In this document: in pieces, positions 7,983-16,772 of the stretch
How positions within the stretch are numbered: the first letter of the stretch is position 1
How the letters are laid out: every line of letters begins with the position of its first letter
Source: Ruminococcus flavefaciens 007c
GTDB lineage: Bacteria; Bacillota; Clostridia; Oscillospirales; Ruminococcaceae
DNA: 64,000 nucleotides
NCBI RefSeq assembly: GCF_000571935.1
Contig: NZ_ATAX01000003.1
Span: 91,040 to 155,039, forward strand
Reading direction: 5' to 3'
Notes under the pieces: generated by a model
Told to the model about the DNA's origin: nothing
The model's database searches: none
Seen by the model: only the letters and a program-made list of their open reading frames with translations
Program-made: the position numbers and the translations under genes

Positions 7983-8518
7983 CAGTCTGTCCTCGCCTCC
8001 ATCAGCATTTTTTCGATCGTTTCAAAGGCAAAAGCAGCCGCACATCTTCTGATGTTCTCCCTGCTTCTGTCACTGAGCTTCCAAAGCTCGGGCAGGCAAA
8101 CGAACTGTCTGCCGCAAATATCGAAACCGATGTATACCGTTCCCACAGGAGTTTCGGCAGTTCCGCCCGATGGACCTGCTACTCCCGTAACGGAAACGCA
8201 TACGTCCGCCCCTGAGCATTTCTTCAGTCCCCTGACCATGCTCAGAGCTGTCTCCTCGCTGACTACACCGAAATCTCTTATGGTCCCGGCAGATACCCCG
8301 AGGAACTCGGTCTTGATCCGCTCGGAATAAGTACATATCCCCAGCTCAAAGACCGCAGACGCGCCCGATACTGATGTTATAAGCTCTGAAAGAAGTCCGC
8401 CTGTACAGCTTTCGGCCGTAGATATGGTCAGACCTTTCTGTTCTAATAATTTTACAACATCATTGACTGTTTTGTCAAGTTTTTCGGCATTACATTCAGA
8501 AAATTTACTGCTTACCAC
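7982..8518 (-). CDS. pncC: CinA C-terminal domain protein (nicotinamide-nucleotide amidase)
   Basis: 178 residues containing only the CinA C-terminal domain, which deamidates nicotinamide mononucleotide to nicotinate mononucleotide in pyridine nucleotide salvage. Signature near the N-terminus: STAESCTGGLLSELIT, followed by VSVTGVAGPSGG and a PVGTVYIG strand. The MoaB-like N-domain of full CinA is absent, as in PncC. It is the first gene of the run leading into the two sortases. Confidence 0.92.
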   Translation of the reverse strand: MVSSKFSECNAEKLDKTVNDVVKLLEQKGLTISTAESCTGGLLSELITSVSGASAVFELGICTYSERIKTEFLGVSAGTIRDFGVVSEETALSMVRGLKKCSGADVCVSVTGVAGPSGGTAETPVGTVYIGFDICGRQFVCLPELWKLSDRSRENIRRCAAAFAFETIEKMLMEARTD

Positions 8519-8588
8519 TAAACCGCCGCCTTTGCTTTAGTTAATATTATACAAAACAACTGTGATAAATTTGTGAAAAACTTAAGAA

Positions 8589-9767
8589 TTATTCGCTATA
8601 ATTGAAGGTTTTCATCTCGGTATTCTCCACAGCCTTCTGTATAAGCGGCTCGAAATCGAAGCTGTTCTGTGCTTTTTCAATATCTGCAAGCTGAGGTCTT
8701 ACTTTCGGATGACGGGGAGTAAATACCGTACAGCAGTCCTCATAGGGAAGGATAGACGTCTCAAAGGTATCTATCTTACGCGCGATCTCGATTATCTCGG
8801 TCTTGTCCATGCCTACACAGGGACGGAAAACAGGTATGCGGCAGGCTGCGTCAGTGCAGACCATAGCTGCCATGGTCTGGCTTGCCACCTGTCCCACGCT
8901 CTCACCTGTGATAAGTGCAAGGCAGTTATCCTTTTCGGCAATGCGCTGAGCTATCTCCATCATAAGTCTTCTCATTATAATAGTAAAGAACTCCTCGGGA
9001 CAGTGATCCTTGATAGCCTCCTGCAGCTCAGTGAACGGAACGCAGTAGAAAGCGATACCGCCGCAGTAATCCGTCAGCTTCTGGCAGAGCTGCTCCACCT
9101 TGAGCTGAGCACGGTCGGAGGTGTAAGGCGGGCTTACGTAGTGTATGGCAGCGATATGAACTCCTCGCTTTGCCATCATATAGCCTGCTACGGGGCTGTC
9201 GATACCGCCCGAAAGAAGGAGCATGGCCTTTCCGCTGCTTCCTATGGGGAGACCGCCTGCTCCCTTGATATTCTCAGCGTGAACGAAAGCGTTCTCGTCG
9301 CGTATCTCAACAGTTATGGTCACTTCGGGGTTCTTTACGTCAACTGTAAGATGCGGGAACCTTTCCAGCAGCTTTCCGCCCAGCTCCATACAGATCTCGG
9401 GAGACTTCATGGGGAAAGCCTTATCAGAGCGCTTTGCATTTACCTTGAAGGTCTTTGCACAGCTGAGCACCTCGTCAAGGTACTCATAGCTCTTGCTGCA
9501 GATGTCATCGAAGTCCTTTTCACATACGCAGGCACGGCAGTATGTGGCGATACCGAATATCTTGCCGACTCTGTCAGCCACCTCGTCAAGGTCTGTGTCC
9601 TCATCAAGAGGTCTTATGTAGGTGGTGGACTGAGCGCTGGTCAGCTGAAAGTGACCGAGGGGTTTCAGTCTGCGCTTTATGTTCTTTATGAGCATATCCT
9701 CGAATGTCTTTTTGTTCAGGCCTTTCAGTGCCATTTCTCCGTATTTTACAAGTATCAATTCTTTCAT
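8589..9767 (-). CDS. thiI: tRNA 4-thiouridine synthase ThiI
   Basis: 392 residues: N-terminal ferredoxin-like and THUMP regions (about 1-165) and an ATP-pyrophosphatase domain with the PP-loop LLLSGGIDSPVAG (about 183-195). It adenylates U8 of tRNA and transfers sulfur to give s4U; it can also serve thiazole synthesis. The rhodanese domain of the E. coli enzyme is lacking, as in most Firmicutes. The upstream cysteine desulfurase in the same run is the likely sulfur donor. ATG at 9767 has AGGAGAAAAG upstream. Confidence 0.96.
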   Translation of the reverse strand: MKELILVKYGEMALKGLNKKTFEDMLIKNIKRRLKPLGHFQLTSAQSTTYIRPLDEDTDLDEVADRVGKIFGIATYCRACVCEKDFDDICSKSYEYLDEVLSCAKTFKVNAKRSDKAFPMKSPEICMELGGKLLERFPHLTVDVKNPEVTITVEIRDENAFVHAENIKGAGGLPIGSSGKAMLLLSGGIDSPVAGYMMAKRGVHIAAIHYVSPPYTSDRAQLKVEQLCQKLTDYCGGIAFYCVPFTELQEAIKDHCPEEFFTIIMRRLMMEIAQRIAEKDNCLALITGESVGQVASQTMAAMVCTDAACRIPVFRPCVGMDKTEIIEIARKIDTFETSILPYEDCCTVFTPRHPKVRPQLADIEKAQNSFDFEPLIQKAVENTEMKTFNYSE

Positions 9768-9807
9768 ATCTTTTCTCCTGTATACTATTATAATATAAAT
9801 TATTTCA

Positions 9808-10317
9808 TCAGTTGGGAGCGGTAGAGCCCTCGGCAGCGCTAAAATAGCCGAGTATGAGCTTTTCCTGTCTTAAGGGATGTTTGTTGCTCTCAGCTATCAG
9901 CTCGGAACGGCTGTAATAGCGGAGCTCACTGTCCTTTATGGGGCGTTTTGCAGACCATGCCTCACAAGCCTTGCCGTCCTTGAATTTTACCACCCAGTAT
10001 ATACTATGGTCGTCGATATACTGATTTGTCATACTCTCATCAAGGAGCTCACAGGGCTCATTGACATTCCCTCGTCCTCTGACGATGTATTCCTTATCGG
10101 CAGGGATCTTCTTGCCATTTTCCTTGTATACGTCCTCAACCTGCGCACTCACAGCCTTTAGAAAAGTCTGCGCCGTCGCATTCCTCGTGCTGACCTTTGA
10201 GCCGGTGGTCATTCTGAGCATCTCACACAGCATCCAGAATCCAACCGCTGCCAGCACAGCAAGTATCACAAGAACTATTATGATCGTTTTTAGCGGACTC
10301 TTCTTTTTTTCCTCCAT
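9808..10317 (-). CDS. Uncharacterised membrane-anchored protein
   Basis: 169 residues that I do not recognise. There is a Lys-rich start, one strong membrane segment (about 9-32) and a roughly 135-residue soluble domain, probably extracellular, with a central stretch on Trp/Lys/Asp-rich strands (SIYWVVKFKDGK). Pilin-like N-terminal topology is possible, but no prepilin cleavage site is evident. It starts one base after the desulfurase stop and ends 40 bp before thiI, so it is co-transcribed with the thiolation genes. The link may be positional only. Confidence 0.75.
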   Translation of the reverse strand: MEEKKKSPLKTIIIVLVILAVLAAVGFWMLCEMLRMTTGSKVSTRNATAQTFLKAVSAQVEDVYKENGKKIPADKEYIVRGRGNVNEPCELLDESMTNQYIDDHSIYWVVKFKDGKACEAWSAKRPIKDSELRYYSRSELIAESNKHPLRQEKLILGYFSAAEGSTAPN

Positions 10318-10318
10318 A

Positions 10319-11449
10319 TCAGCCTCTCACCTTTTCCATGCCCTCTTTGAGAGCCTCGCAGAAGATATCCAGCTCTGTTTCCGTAGTCTCAGCAGTCATG
10401 CTTATGCGCAGGGCGCTGTCCGCACGCTTGTCCCTTATGCCGAACTGCCCCAGAACACCGCTCTGCTGTCCCTTTGAACAGGCCGAGCCGCTGGAAACAT
10501 ATATCTCCCTGCTTTCAAGGAAGTGGAGCATTATCTCCGAGCGCTTGCCCACTGCCGAGATATTGACCACGTAGGGAGAACCGTCCTCGGGAGAATTAAA
10601 AGTTACTCCCTCAATACCGCCGAGCTTGTCCAGCAGGTATTTTTTCAGTCCGCTGACTTTTTCATAACGCTCTGAAATCGTAGGAGCAAGCTTATTTACA
10701 GCTGCACCGAAAGCCGTTATGAGCGGAACGCTTTCTGTACCCGAGCGTATGCCCTTTTCCTGCTTGCCGCCTGTTACAACAGGGATCACACGGACGCCCT
10801 TTTTAATGTATATAGCTCCCACACCCTTGACTCCGTGTATCTTGTGAGCGCTGAGCGATATGAGATCCGCGCAAAGACTGCCTGACTTTATGGGAAGCTT
10901 CATATAAGCCTGCACACAGTCCGTATGAGTTATTATATCAGGGAAACGGCGCTTTACTGCCGAAAAAGTCTCCTTTACGGGCATTATATAGCCTGTCTCG
11001 TTATTGACGTACATCATACTTATAAGGCAGGTATCATCATCGCAGGCATTCACAAAGTCTGCGGCATAATAGCGTCCGTCCTCACGGGGAGAGACTCTTG
11101 TGACCTCAAAGCCTTTTTTTTCAAGATCGGCAGCAGTCTCCTCCACAGAAGCGTGTTCCACTGCAGAGATAACTATCTTTTTTCTCTTCCTACCGTAAGC
11201 AGCCGAGGCTCCGCGAAGTGCAAGGTTATTGCTTTCCGTGGCTCCCGAAGTGAAGTATATACAGCCGCTGTCAGCGCCCAAAGAGTCGGCCACTGTCTTT
11301 CTTGCGCTGTCCATGATTATCTGTGCTTCAAGACCTGCGCGGTGGAGAGAAGACGGATTTCCGTATTTATCGGTCATAGCTTCCACTGCCGCCGCAACGG
11401 CTTCCGCACAGGGCTTGGTGGTAGCTGCGTTGTCAAGGTAAACTTCCAT
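10319..11449 (-). CDS. Cysteine desulfurase (NifS/IscS family)
   Basis: 376-residue PLP enzyme that releases sulfur from cysteine as a persulfide. Visible motifs: N-terminal YLDNAATTKP, HTDCVQAYMK, the PLP lysine in SLSAHKIHGVKG (about residues 197-208) and the catalytic-cysteine loop SSGSACSKGQQ (about 320-330), which is of the short IscS-like kind. It is first in the run with thiI, which suggests a dedicated supplier for s4U. It has its own consensus promoter. Confidence 0.94.
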   Translation of the reverse strand: MEVYLDNAATTKPCAEAVAAAVEAMTDKYGNPSSLHRAGLEAQIIMDSARKTVADSLGADSGCIYFTSGATESNNLALRGASAAYGRKRKKIVISAVEHASVEETAADLEKKGFEVTRVSPREDGRYYAADFVNACDDDTCLISMMYVNNETGYIMPVKETFSAVKRRFPDIITHTDCVQAYMKLPIKSGSLCADLISLSAHKIHGVKGVGAIYIKKGVRVIPVVTGGKQEKGIRSGTESVPLITAFGAAVNKLAPTISERYEKVSGLKKYLLDKLGGIEGVTFNSPEDGSPYVVNISAVGKRSEIMLHFLESREIYVSSGSACSKGQQSGVLGQFGIRDKRADSALRISMTAETTETELDIFCEALKEGMEKVRG

Positions 11450-11488
11450 TTTACGTTCCCCTCATTTTTTTATTTTTGCATACCTTAT

Positions 11489-11517
11489 ATTATAACATAC
11501 ATATTAAAAAAAAGCAA
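11489..11517 (-). promoter_or_regulatory. Promoter of the desulfurase-thiI run
   Basis: Minus strand: -35 TTGCTT (11512-11517), 17-bp spacer, -10 TATAAT (11489-11494), about 40 bp before the start codon. Confidence 0.75.
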
Positions 11518-11588
11518 CATCTGCAATGTGATACGTTGATACTCACGGACTTCCCATATAAAAAATCGAAAATATATTCTGTTTTCGG

Positions 11589-11617
11589 TTGCTTTTTTTG
11601 CACTGTTGTGATATAAT
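11589..11617 (+). promoter_or_regulatory. Promoter of the YfhO-family gene
   Basis: -35 TTGCTT (11589-11594), 17-bp spacer, -10 TATAAT (11612-11617), then GGAGGG ahead of the ATG at 11651. Confidence 0.75.
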
Positions 11618-11650
11618 TAGTTTGTATATCTATTTTTAACGGAGGGCATA

Positions 11651-14167
11651 ATGTTGAAAAGAAGGAGCGGTACCTTCGGCTGTACCAAAGAAAAATATCT
11701 CATTGCATTTCTTCTTGGCTTCTGTACCATGCTGTTCACAGTTCTGCCCATGATGTTCACAGAGCAGGGATATTTTATTTATTACGGCGACTACAATGCT
11801 CAGCAGATCCCGTTTTACAGCCTTGCAAACGACGCAGTGCGAAGCAGCAGCCTCGGCTGGAACTGGTTCACGGATCTGGGCTCGGATTTTCTCACATCAT
11901 ACTCCTTCTATCTCAGCGGCAGCCCATTTTTCTGGCTGACTGTACTTCTCCCCCGCGGACTTGTACTGCACTCCATGCCTGTACTGCTGGCAGTAAAGCA
12001 CGGAGCGGCTTCACTTACTGCCTATGCCTATATAAGGCGGTTTGTACGGGGCAAGAATGCTGCTCTCACAGGAGCTCTGCTCTATTCCTTCTCGGGATTT
12101 CAGATATACGATATTTTCTTCAATCATTTTCAGGACGTTACCGCCTTTTTCCCTCTCCTGCTCATTGCAATGGAGGAAAACATCAATTGCAGACGCAGAG
12201 GTTTTTTTGCGCTGACAGTTGCACTTATGGCCTGCATAAACTACTATTTCTTCGCAGGTCAGGCGGTATTTCTGATCATATATTATCTCTTCAGGATGAG
12301 ATGCAGTGACTTCCACGCCTCATGGAGGAAGTTCTTCGGACTTGTTCTCGAAGCTGTTCTCGGCACTGCCATGTCAGCCTTTATCCTGCTGCCGTCAGCT
12401 ATGGCTCTTACGGGAAATTACAGGATAAGCCAGCGGCTTTACGGCACGGACATGATAGCATATACCGACAAGACTCTCCTGCCGAGACTGATACAGTGTC
12501 TGTTCATGCCTGCGGATCCGCCTGCATATCCCAACCTTTTTGTGTCAGACTACGAAAAATGGGCGTCCATAGGCGCATACCTGCCGCTGTTCTCCATGAC
12601 GGGAGTTATCTCCTTCATGAAGCTGAGAAAGAAGCACTGGGCGTCGAAGCTGCTGATATGCTGCGGGATATTCGCGGTGATCCCCATACTCAACAGTCTT
12701 TTCCAGACAGCCAACTCATATTATTATGCCCGCTGGTTCTATATGCCCATACTCATAATGTCAATGATGACCGCTCATTCCCTTGACGACGAGAAAAACA
12801 GCTGCTTCACAGGCCTTAAGGTATGCACATTCATGACACTGGCATTTGCCGTTATCGGCTGTTTGCCGAGGAAACCCGAGGAAGGCGGCAAGCTCAGATT
12901 CTTCACCATGCCCGAGGATAAGCTCTACTTCTGGATAACGATAGCAGTAACCGCAGTAATGCTTGTATGCACATTTCTGATACTGCGCAGGAAGAAAAAA
13001 GGAAACCTCAGCACCTCCTTCATGGTATTCGTCACAGCTGTTGCCTCTGTCTGCTGCGTTTTCACCACTACCATCTATTCAGCAAACAGCGTTGAATTCG
13101 CAAACAACTACATTGAAACCGTTATAGACGCCGATGACGAGGTATACGAGGCTATCAGCAGCGACAATTTCTTCCGTATAGACATATCCTCTGACTGCGA
13201 CAACTACCCTATGGTATGGGGACTCCCCTCCATGAGAGCCTTCCAGAGCGTGGTCAACACATCTATAATGAACTTTTACAGCTATGTGGGAGTTCAACGC
13301 GACGTAGCCTCAAGAGCAAAGCTCTCCCACTATGCGCTGAGAGGACTTTTCTCCGTAAAGTACTACTACAAGGAAAAAAACGAGGGCTGCAGCTACAGCG
13401 AGCTGTTGAATGCGCCACCGGACAGCACTCCCCCTTCGTCCTCAGGCAGTGACGAGGAAGATACAAGCAAGGTCATTATCCCCGATGAGCTGCCCTCTTT
13501 CAGATATGTAGGTGAAACAGAGCATTTCGAGGTATACGAGAACGACCTTTATGTCCCCATGGGCTTCGCATACAACTCCTACGTAACAAAAAAGACAGCC
13601 GACGCAAAGTCAAAGCTCCAGCGCGAGAAGCTGATGATGAAGTCGCTGGTGCTCAGCGATGAACAGGCCAATAAATACAGCGATATACTCTGTGAGTACG
13701 ATCCAGCGGCACAGAGCGACCTCAACCGCAGTGCCTACAAGCGTTTCTGCCTCGAAAAGCAGCAGTGCTGCTCAAAAAGCTTCAGCTTCAGCTCCGAGGG
13801 CTTCGTTTCGGAGATAGACCTGAACGCACCGCAGCTGGTCTTTTTCAGTGTGCCGTACAGCAAAGGCTGGACAGCAGATGTAAACGGCAAGCCTGCCGAA
13901 GTGGAGAAGGTAAACGAGGGCTTCATGGCCGTCAGAGCCGAAAAGGGTGAAAACACCATTGTATTCAGATACAGGACTCCCTATCTCAGGGAAGGTCTCA
14001 TTATCAGCGTGACATCTGCCGCTCTGCTTCTGGTATATGTGCTCATATTCCGCAGGAAGCACGGCAGGAAGGATCACTATGATACGGTACATTCCTACGG
14101 CTATGATCCATACGAAAAAATTCAGGCAGCGCAGGACTACTGCACACGCCTGTTCAATAAAAAGTAA
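11651..14167 (+). CDS. YfhO-family polytopic membrane protein
   Basis: 838 residues with about a dozen membrane segments in the first 470 residues, a large extracytoplasmic region (about 480-800) and a final membrane helix near 790-810. The early motif YYGDYNAQQIPFY and the C-terminal strand pattern (PYSKGWTADVNGKPAEV, then GENTIVFRYRTPYLREG) are typical of YfhO. In Bacillus and Listeria, YfhO proteins help glycosylate lipoteichoic or wall teichoic acid as GT-C type enzymes. A second member is encoded at 42039-44699. The downstream NUDIX gene is 17 bp away. Confidence 0.88.
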   Translation: MLKRRSGTFGCTKEKYLIAFLLGFCTMLFTVLPMMFTEQGYFIYYGDYNAQQIPFYSLANDAVRSSSLGWNWFTDLGSDFLTSYSFYLSGSPFFWLTVLLPRGLVLHSMPVLLAVKHGAASLTAYAYIRRFVRGKNAALTGALLYSFSGFQIYDIFFNHFQDVTAFFPLLLIAMEENINCRRRGFFALTVALMACINYYFFAGQAVFLIIYYLFRMRCSDFHASWRKFFGLVLEAVLGTAMSAFILLPSAMALTGNYRISQRLYGTDMIAYTDKTLLPRLIQCLFMPADPPAYPNLFVSDYEKWASIGAYLPLFSMTGVISFMKLRKKHWASKLLICCGIFAVIPILNSLFQTANSYYYARWFYMPILIMSMMTAHSLDDEKNSCFTGLKVCTFMTLAFAVIGCLPRKPEEGGKLRFFTMPEDKLYFWITIAVTAVMLVCTFLILRRKKKGNLSTSFMVFVTAVASVCCVFTTTIYSANSVEFANNYIETVIDADDEVYEAISSDNFFRIDISSDCDNYPMVWGLPSMRAFQSVVNTSIMNFYSYVGVQRDVASRAKLSHYALRGLFSVKYYYKEKNEGCSYSELLNAPPDSTPPSSSGSDEEDTSKVIIPDELPSFRYVGETEHFEVYENDLYVPMGFAYNSYVTKKTADAKSKLQREKLMMKSLVLSDEQANKYSDILCEYDPAAQSDLNRSAYKRFCLEKQQCCSKSFSFSSEGFVSEIDLNAPQLVFFSVPYSKGWTADVNGKPAEVEKVNEGFMAVRAEKGENTIVFRYRTPYLREGLIISVTSAALLLVYVLIFRRKHGRKDHYDTVHSYGYDPYEKIQAAQDYCTRLFNKK

Positions 14168-14184
14168 TCAACGGAGGCATTATC

Positions 14185-14721
14185 ATGCACTTACAGGAAA
14201 AAACCATAACCAGCGACCTGAGATACGAAGGTCCTATCTTTACTATCACCCATGATACCGCAGAGCTGGAAAACGGAAAGACGGCAGTCCGCGACGTTCT
14301 CCATCATCACGGCGGAGTTTGTGTGATACCGATAACGGAGAATAACGAGATCTTCCTTGTGAAGCAGTTCCGCTATCCTTTTGCTTCGGTAACACGGGAG
14401 GTACCCGCAGGAAAACTTGAAAAGGGCGAAGACCACGCAGAATGCGGCCGCCGCGAGCTTCTCGAGGAAACAGGATACAGCTGTTCCGAATACATTTATC
14501 TGGGTGAGATGCTCCCCACTCCCGCGTATAATACCGAGGTAACATATATGTACCTTGCAAAGGGACTGACATTCAGCAGCCAGAGCCTTGATCCCGACGA
14601 ATTTCTCGATGTTGAGCGCATCCCCCTTTCAGAAGCGGTGAAGCAGGTCATGGACGGCACTATCCGCGACGGAAAAACTCAGGTAACTATACTGAAGGCC
14701 GCAAGGCTTCTGGGGATATAA
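14185..14721 (+). CDS. NUDIX hydrolase, ADP-ribose pyrophosphatase type
   Basis: 178 residues. The Nudix box is complete: G(x5)E-x7-RELLEETGY, within about residues 75-97. The layout resembles NudF-type ADP-ribose pyrophosphatases, which split ADP-ribose to AMP and ribose 5-phosphate. A GGAGG site precedes the ATG. Substrate is inferred from family only. Confidence 0.92.
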   Translation: MHLQEKTITSDLRYEGPIFTITHDTAELENGKTAVRDVLHHHGGVCVIPITENNEIFLVKQFRYPFASVTREVPAGKLEKGEDHAECGRRELLEETGYSCSEYIYLGEMLPTPAYNTEVTYMYLAKGLTFSSQSLDPDEFLDVERIPLSEAVKQVMDGTIRDGKTQVTILKAARLLGI

Positions 14722-14752
14722 CAAAAAAGACCTGCCAAACGGCAGGCCCTTA
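14721..14752 (-). terminator. Terminator of spoVG
   Basis: CCTGCC (14731-14736), AAAC loop, GGCAGG (14741-14746). On the minus strand the stem is followed by TCTTTTTTG. The NUDIX gene converges on it from the other side. Confidence 0.8.
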
Positions 14753-14766
14753 TGTAAGATCGCTGA

Positions 14767-15078
14767 TCAAAGCTCGTCAGCAACCTTGCTGTCAGCTTCT
14801 TCCTTTTCTTCTGTCTCCATTATAGCGATCTGTCTCTCATAGGCTTCGAGGATATTCTCCTCAAATAGCTTTCTTGCTGCGGCAGAGATAGGGTGAACAA
14901 TGTCACGGAAGACTCCGTTTTCGTCCTTGCGGCTTGGCATAGCAACGAAAAGTCTTTCATCGCCCTGTACGACCTTTATGTCATGTACGGCAAACATATC
15001 GTCGATAGTTACTGAAACTACCGCTCTGAGGCGACCGTCAGACATGACCTTTCTGATCTTTACGTCTGTAATTTCCAT
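14767..15078 (-). CDS. spoVG: Septation protein SpoVG
   Basis: 103 residues starting MEITDVKIRKV, with the SpoVG core (VSVTIDDMFAVHDIKV, then FVAMPSRKDENG and FRDIVHPI). SpoVG is a small RNA/DNA-binding regulator affecting septation, capsule and virulence in Firmicutes. Length is normal with a short acidic tail. GGAGG lies 8 bp upstream of the ATG. Monocistronic, with its own promoter and terminator. Confidence 0.97.
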   Translation of the reverse strand: MEITDVKIRKVMSDGRLRAVVSVTIDDMFAVHDIKVVQGDERLFVAMPSRKDENGVFRDIVHPISAAARKLFEENILEAYERQIAIMETEEKEEADSKVADEL

Positions 15079-15178
15079 AATATTTCCTCCTTAATACGAG
15101 TGTGTCTCATATGGTATCCGCACTGAAAAGGTTATTTCTTTTTTCAATAAATTTCAGCAGCAAGTAAACCTGTAAACT

Positions 15179-15207
15179 ATTATAAACTATATTTTGTAAA
15201 AATGCAA
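15179..15207 (-). promoter_or_regulatory. Promoter of spoVG
   Basis: Minus strand: -35 TTGCAT (15202-15207), 17-bp spacer, -10 TATAAT (15179-15184). The leader to the ATG is about 95 nt. No clear sigma-H match was found, unlike B. subtilis spoVG. Confidence 0.7.
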
Positions 15208-15353
15208 GCTATTTTTACAAGTTTTAGAGAAAATAATATAACAATTTGGCCTGTACGCAGAGAATTTCGCTTAATTCAGTAGTTTTCTCAAAAAAGCAAT
15301 TACAGATCAGGACTGTTTTCTCTTATATTTTTATCTCAGGAAAGGTGATCATT

Positions 15354-16769
15354 TTGGATATTAATATCTTAAACGGAAAAAAACACATTCACTTCATTGG
15401 CATCGGCGGCTCGGGTATGTACCCCCTTGCACAGATACTCCACTCCCAGGGATACTATCTGACAGGCTCGGACAACAATGAGACCGAGACTCTTGACGCC
15501 GTAAGGAAAATGGGCATCCCCGTATACATCGGACAGAGAGCCGAAAATATCGAAGGTGCCGACCTCATTGTGCATACTGCCGCTATCATGGCTGACAACC
15601 CCGAACTCATGGCCGCAAGAGCCAGCGGAGTGCCCGTGCTGGAACGCGCTGACCTCCTCGGTATAGTTACCAGCTGGTACGGCAACGCAATCTGCGTTTC
15701 AGGTACTCACGGCAAGACCTCGACTACCTCAATGATCACACAGATACTCTTTACCGCAGGCGTTGACCTGTCCGCTTATATCGGCGGAAAACTCCCCTGC
15801 ATAGGCGGAAGCGGTGTTGCCGGTAAGAGTGACATCATGGTATGCGAGTCCTGCGAGTTTGAAGATCACTTTCTCAAATTCTTCCCGGATATATCCGTTA
15901 TACTCAACATCGACGCCGATCACCTTGACTACTTCGGCACACTGGAGAATATCATCAAGTCATTCCATAAATTCAACGAGAACACCTCAAAGTGCATAAT
16001 CGTAAACGGCTCTGACGCAAACTCCATGAAGTCGCTTGAGGGCATCACAGGCAAGGAGATCATCACCTTCGGCAGGGACAGCTCCTGCGACTACTATCCT
16101 GAGAATGTAAAGCATGAAAACGGTCTCCTCACCACATATGACGCAATGTACAAGGGCAAAAAGCTTGGAACAGTAACTCTCCACGTTGCAGGCATACACA
16201 ACGTCCTCAATTCCCTTGCAGCCGTTGCAGCCGCCCGCTATGTGGGCGTTGACTTCAAATTCATACAGAAAGGCCTTGAGGACTTCCGCGGAGCTAAGCG
16301 CCGTTTTGAAAAGCTTGGCTTTGAGAAAGGCATAACCGTTGTCGATGACTACGCTCACCACCCCACAGAGCTGGAAGCTACCCTCAATGCCGCTATGGAA
16401 ATGGACTTCAGACAGGTATGGGCTGTGTTCCAGCCATTCACCTTCTCGCGTACCAAGCTTCTCCTTGACGACTTTGCAAGAGTGCTCCAGATACCCGACC
16501 ACGCTGTTCTCACAGATATTATGGGAAGCCGCGAGAAGAACACCTATGGCATCTTCACACGTCATCTTGCAGAAAAGATACCTGACTGTATATGGTTCCC
16601 TCAGGACGAGTCCGCAGAATGGACTGACGAGCGCAAATATGCTAACTTTGAGCAGATATGCGACTATATCTGCGAACACGCGCAGGAGGGCGATCTTGTT
16701 ATAACCCTCGGCTGCGGCGACGCATACAAGATAGCAAAAATGATACTGAAAAAGCTTTCGGAGGAATGA
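15354..16769 (+). CDS. murC: UDP-N-acetylmuramate--L-alanine ligase
   Basis: About 471 residues. MurC adds L-Ala to UDP-MurNAc, the first amino acid of the peptidoglycan stem. Motifs: N-terminal IHFIGIGGSGM, the ATP loop VSGTHGKTSTTSM (about residues 111-123) and DDYAHHPTE. The frame is open to an ATG at 15246, but the homologous protein starts at TTG 15354, which has GGAAAGGTG upstream. Length then matches the family. The lexA gene follows after 3 bp. Confidence 0.95.
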   Translation: MDINILNGKKHIHFIGIGGSGMYPLAQILHSQGYYLTGSDNNETETLDAVRKMGIPVYIGQRAENIEGADLIVHTAAIMADNPELMAARASGVPVLERADLLGIVTSWYGNAICVSGTHGKTSTTSMITQILFTAGVDLSAYIGGKLPCIGGSGVAGKSDIMVCESCEFEDHFLKFFPDISVILNIDADHLDYFGTLENIIKSFHKFNENTSKCIIVNGSDANSMKSLEGITGKEIITFGRDSSCDYYPENVKHENGLLTTYDAMYKGKKLGTVTLHVAGIHNVLNSLAAVAAARYVGVDFKFIQKGLEDFRGAKRRFEKLGFEKGITVVDDYAHHPTELEATLNAAMEMDFRQVWAVFQPFTFSRTKLLLDDFARVLQIPDHAVLTDIMGSREKNTYGIFTRHLAEKIPDCIWFPQDESAEWTDERKYANFEQICDYICEHAQEGDLVITLGCGDAYKIAKMILKKLSEE

Positions 16770-16772
16770 TTT

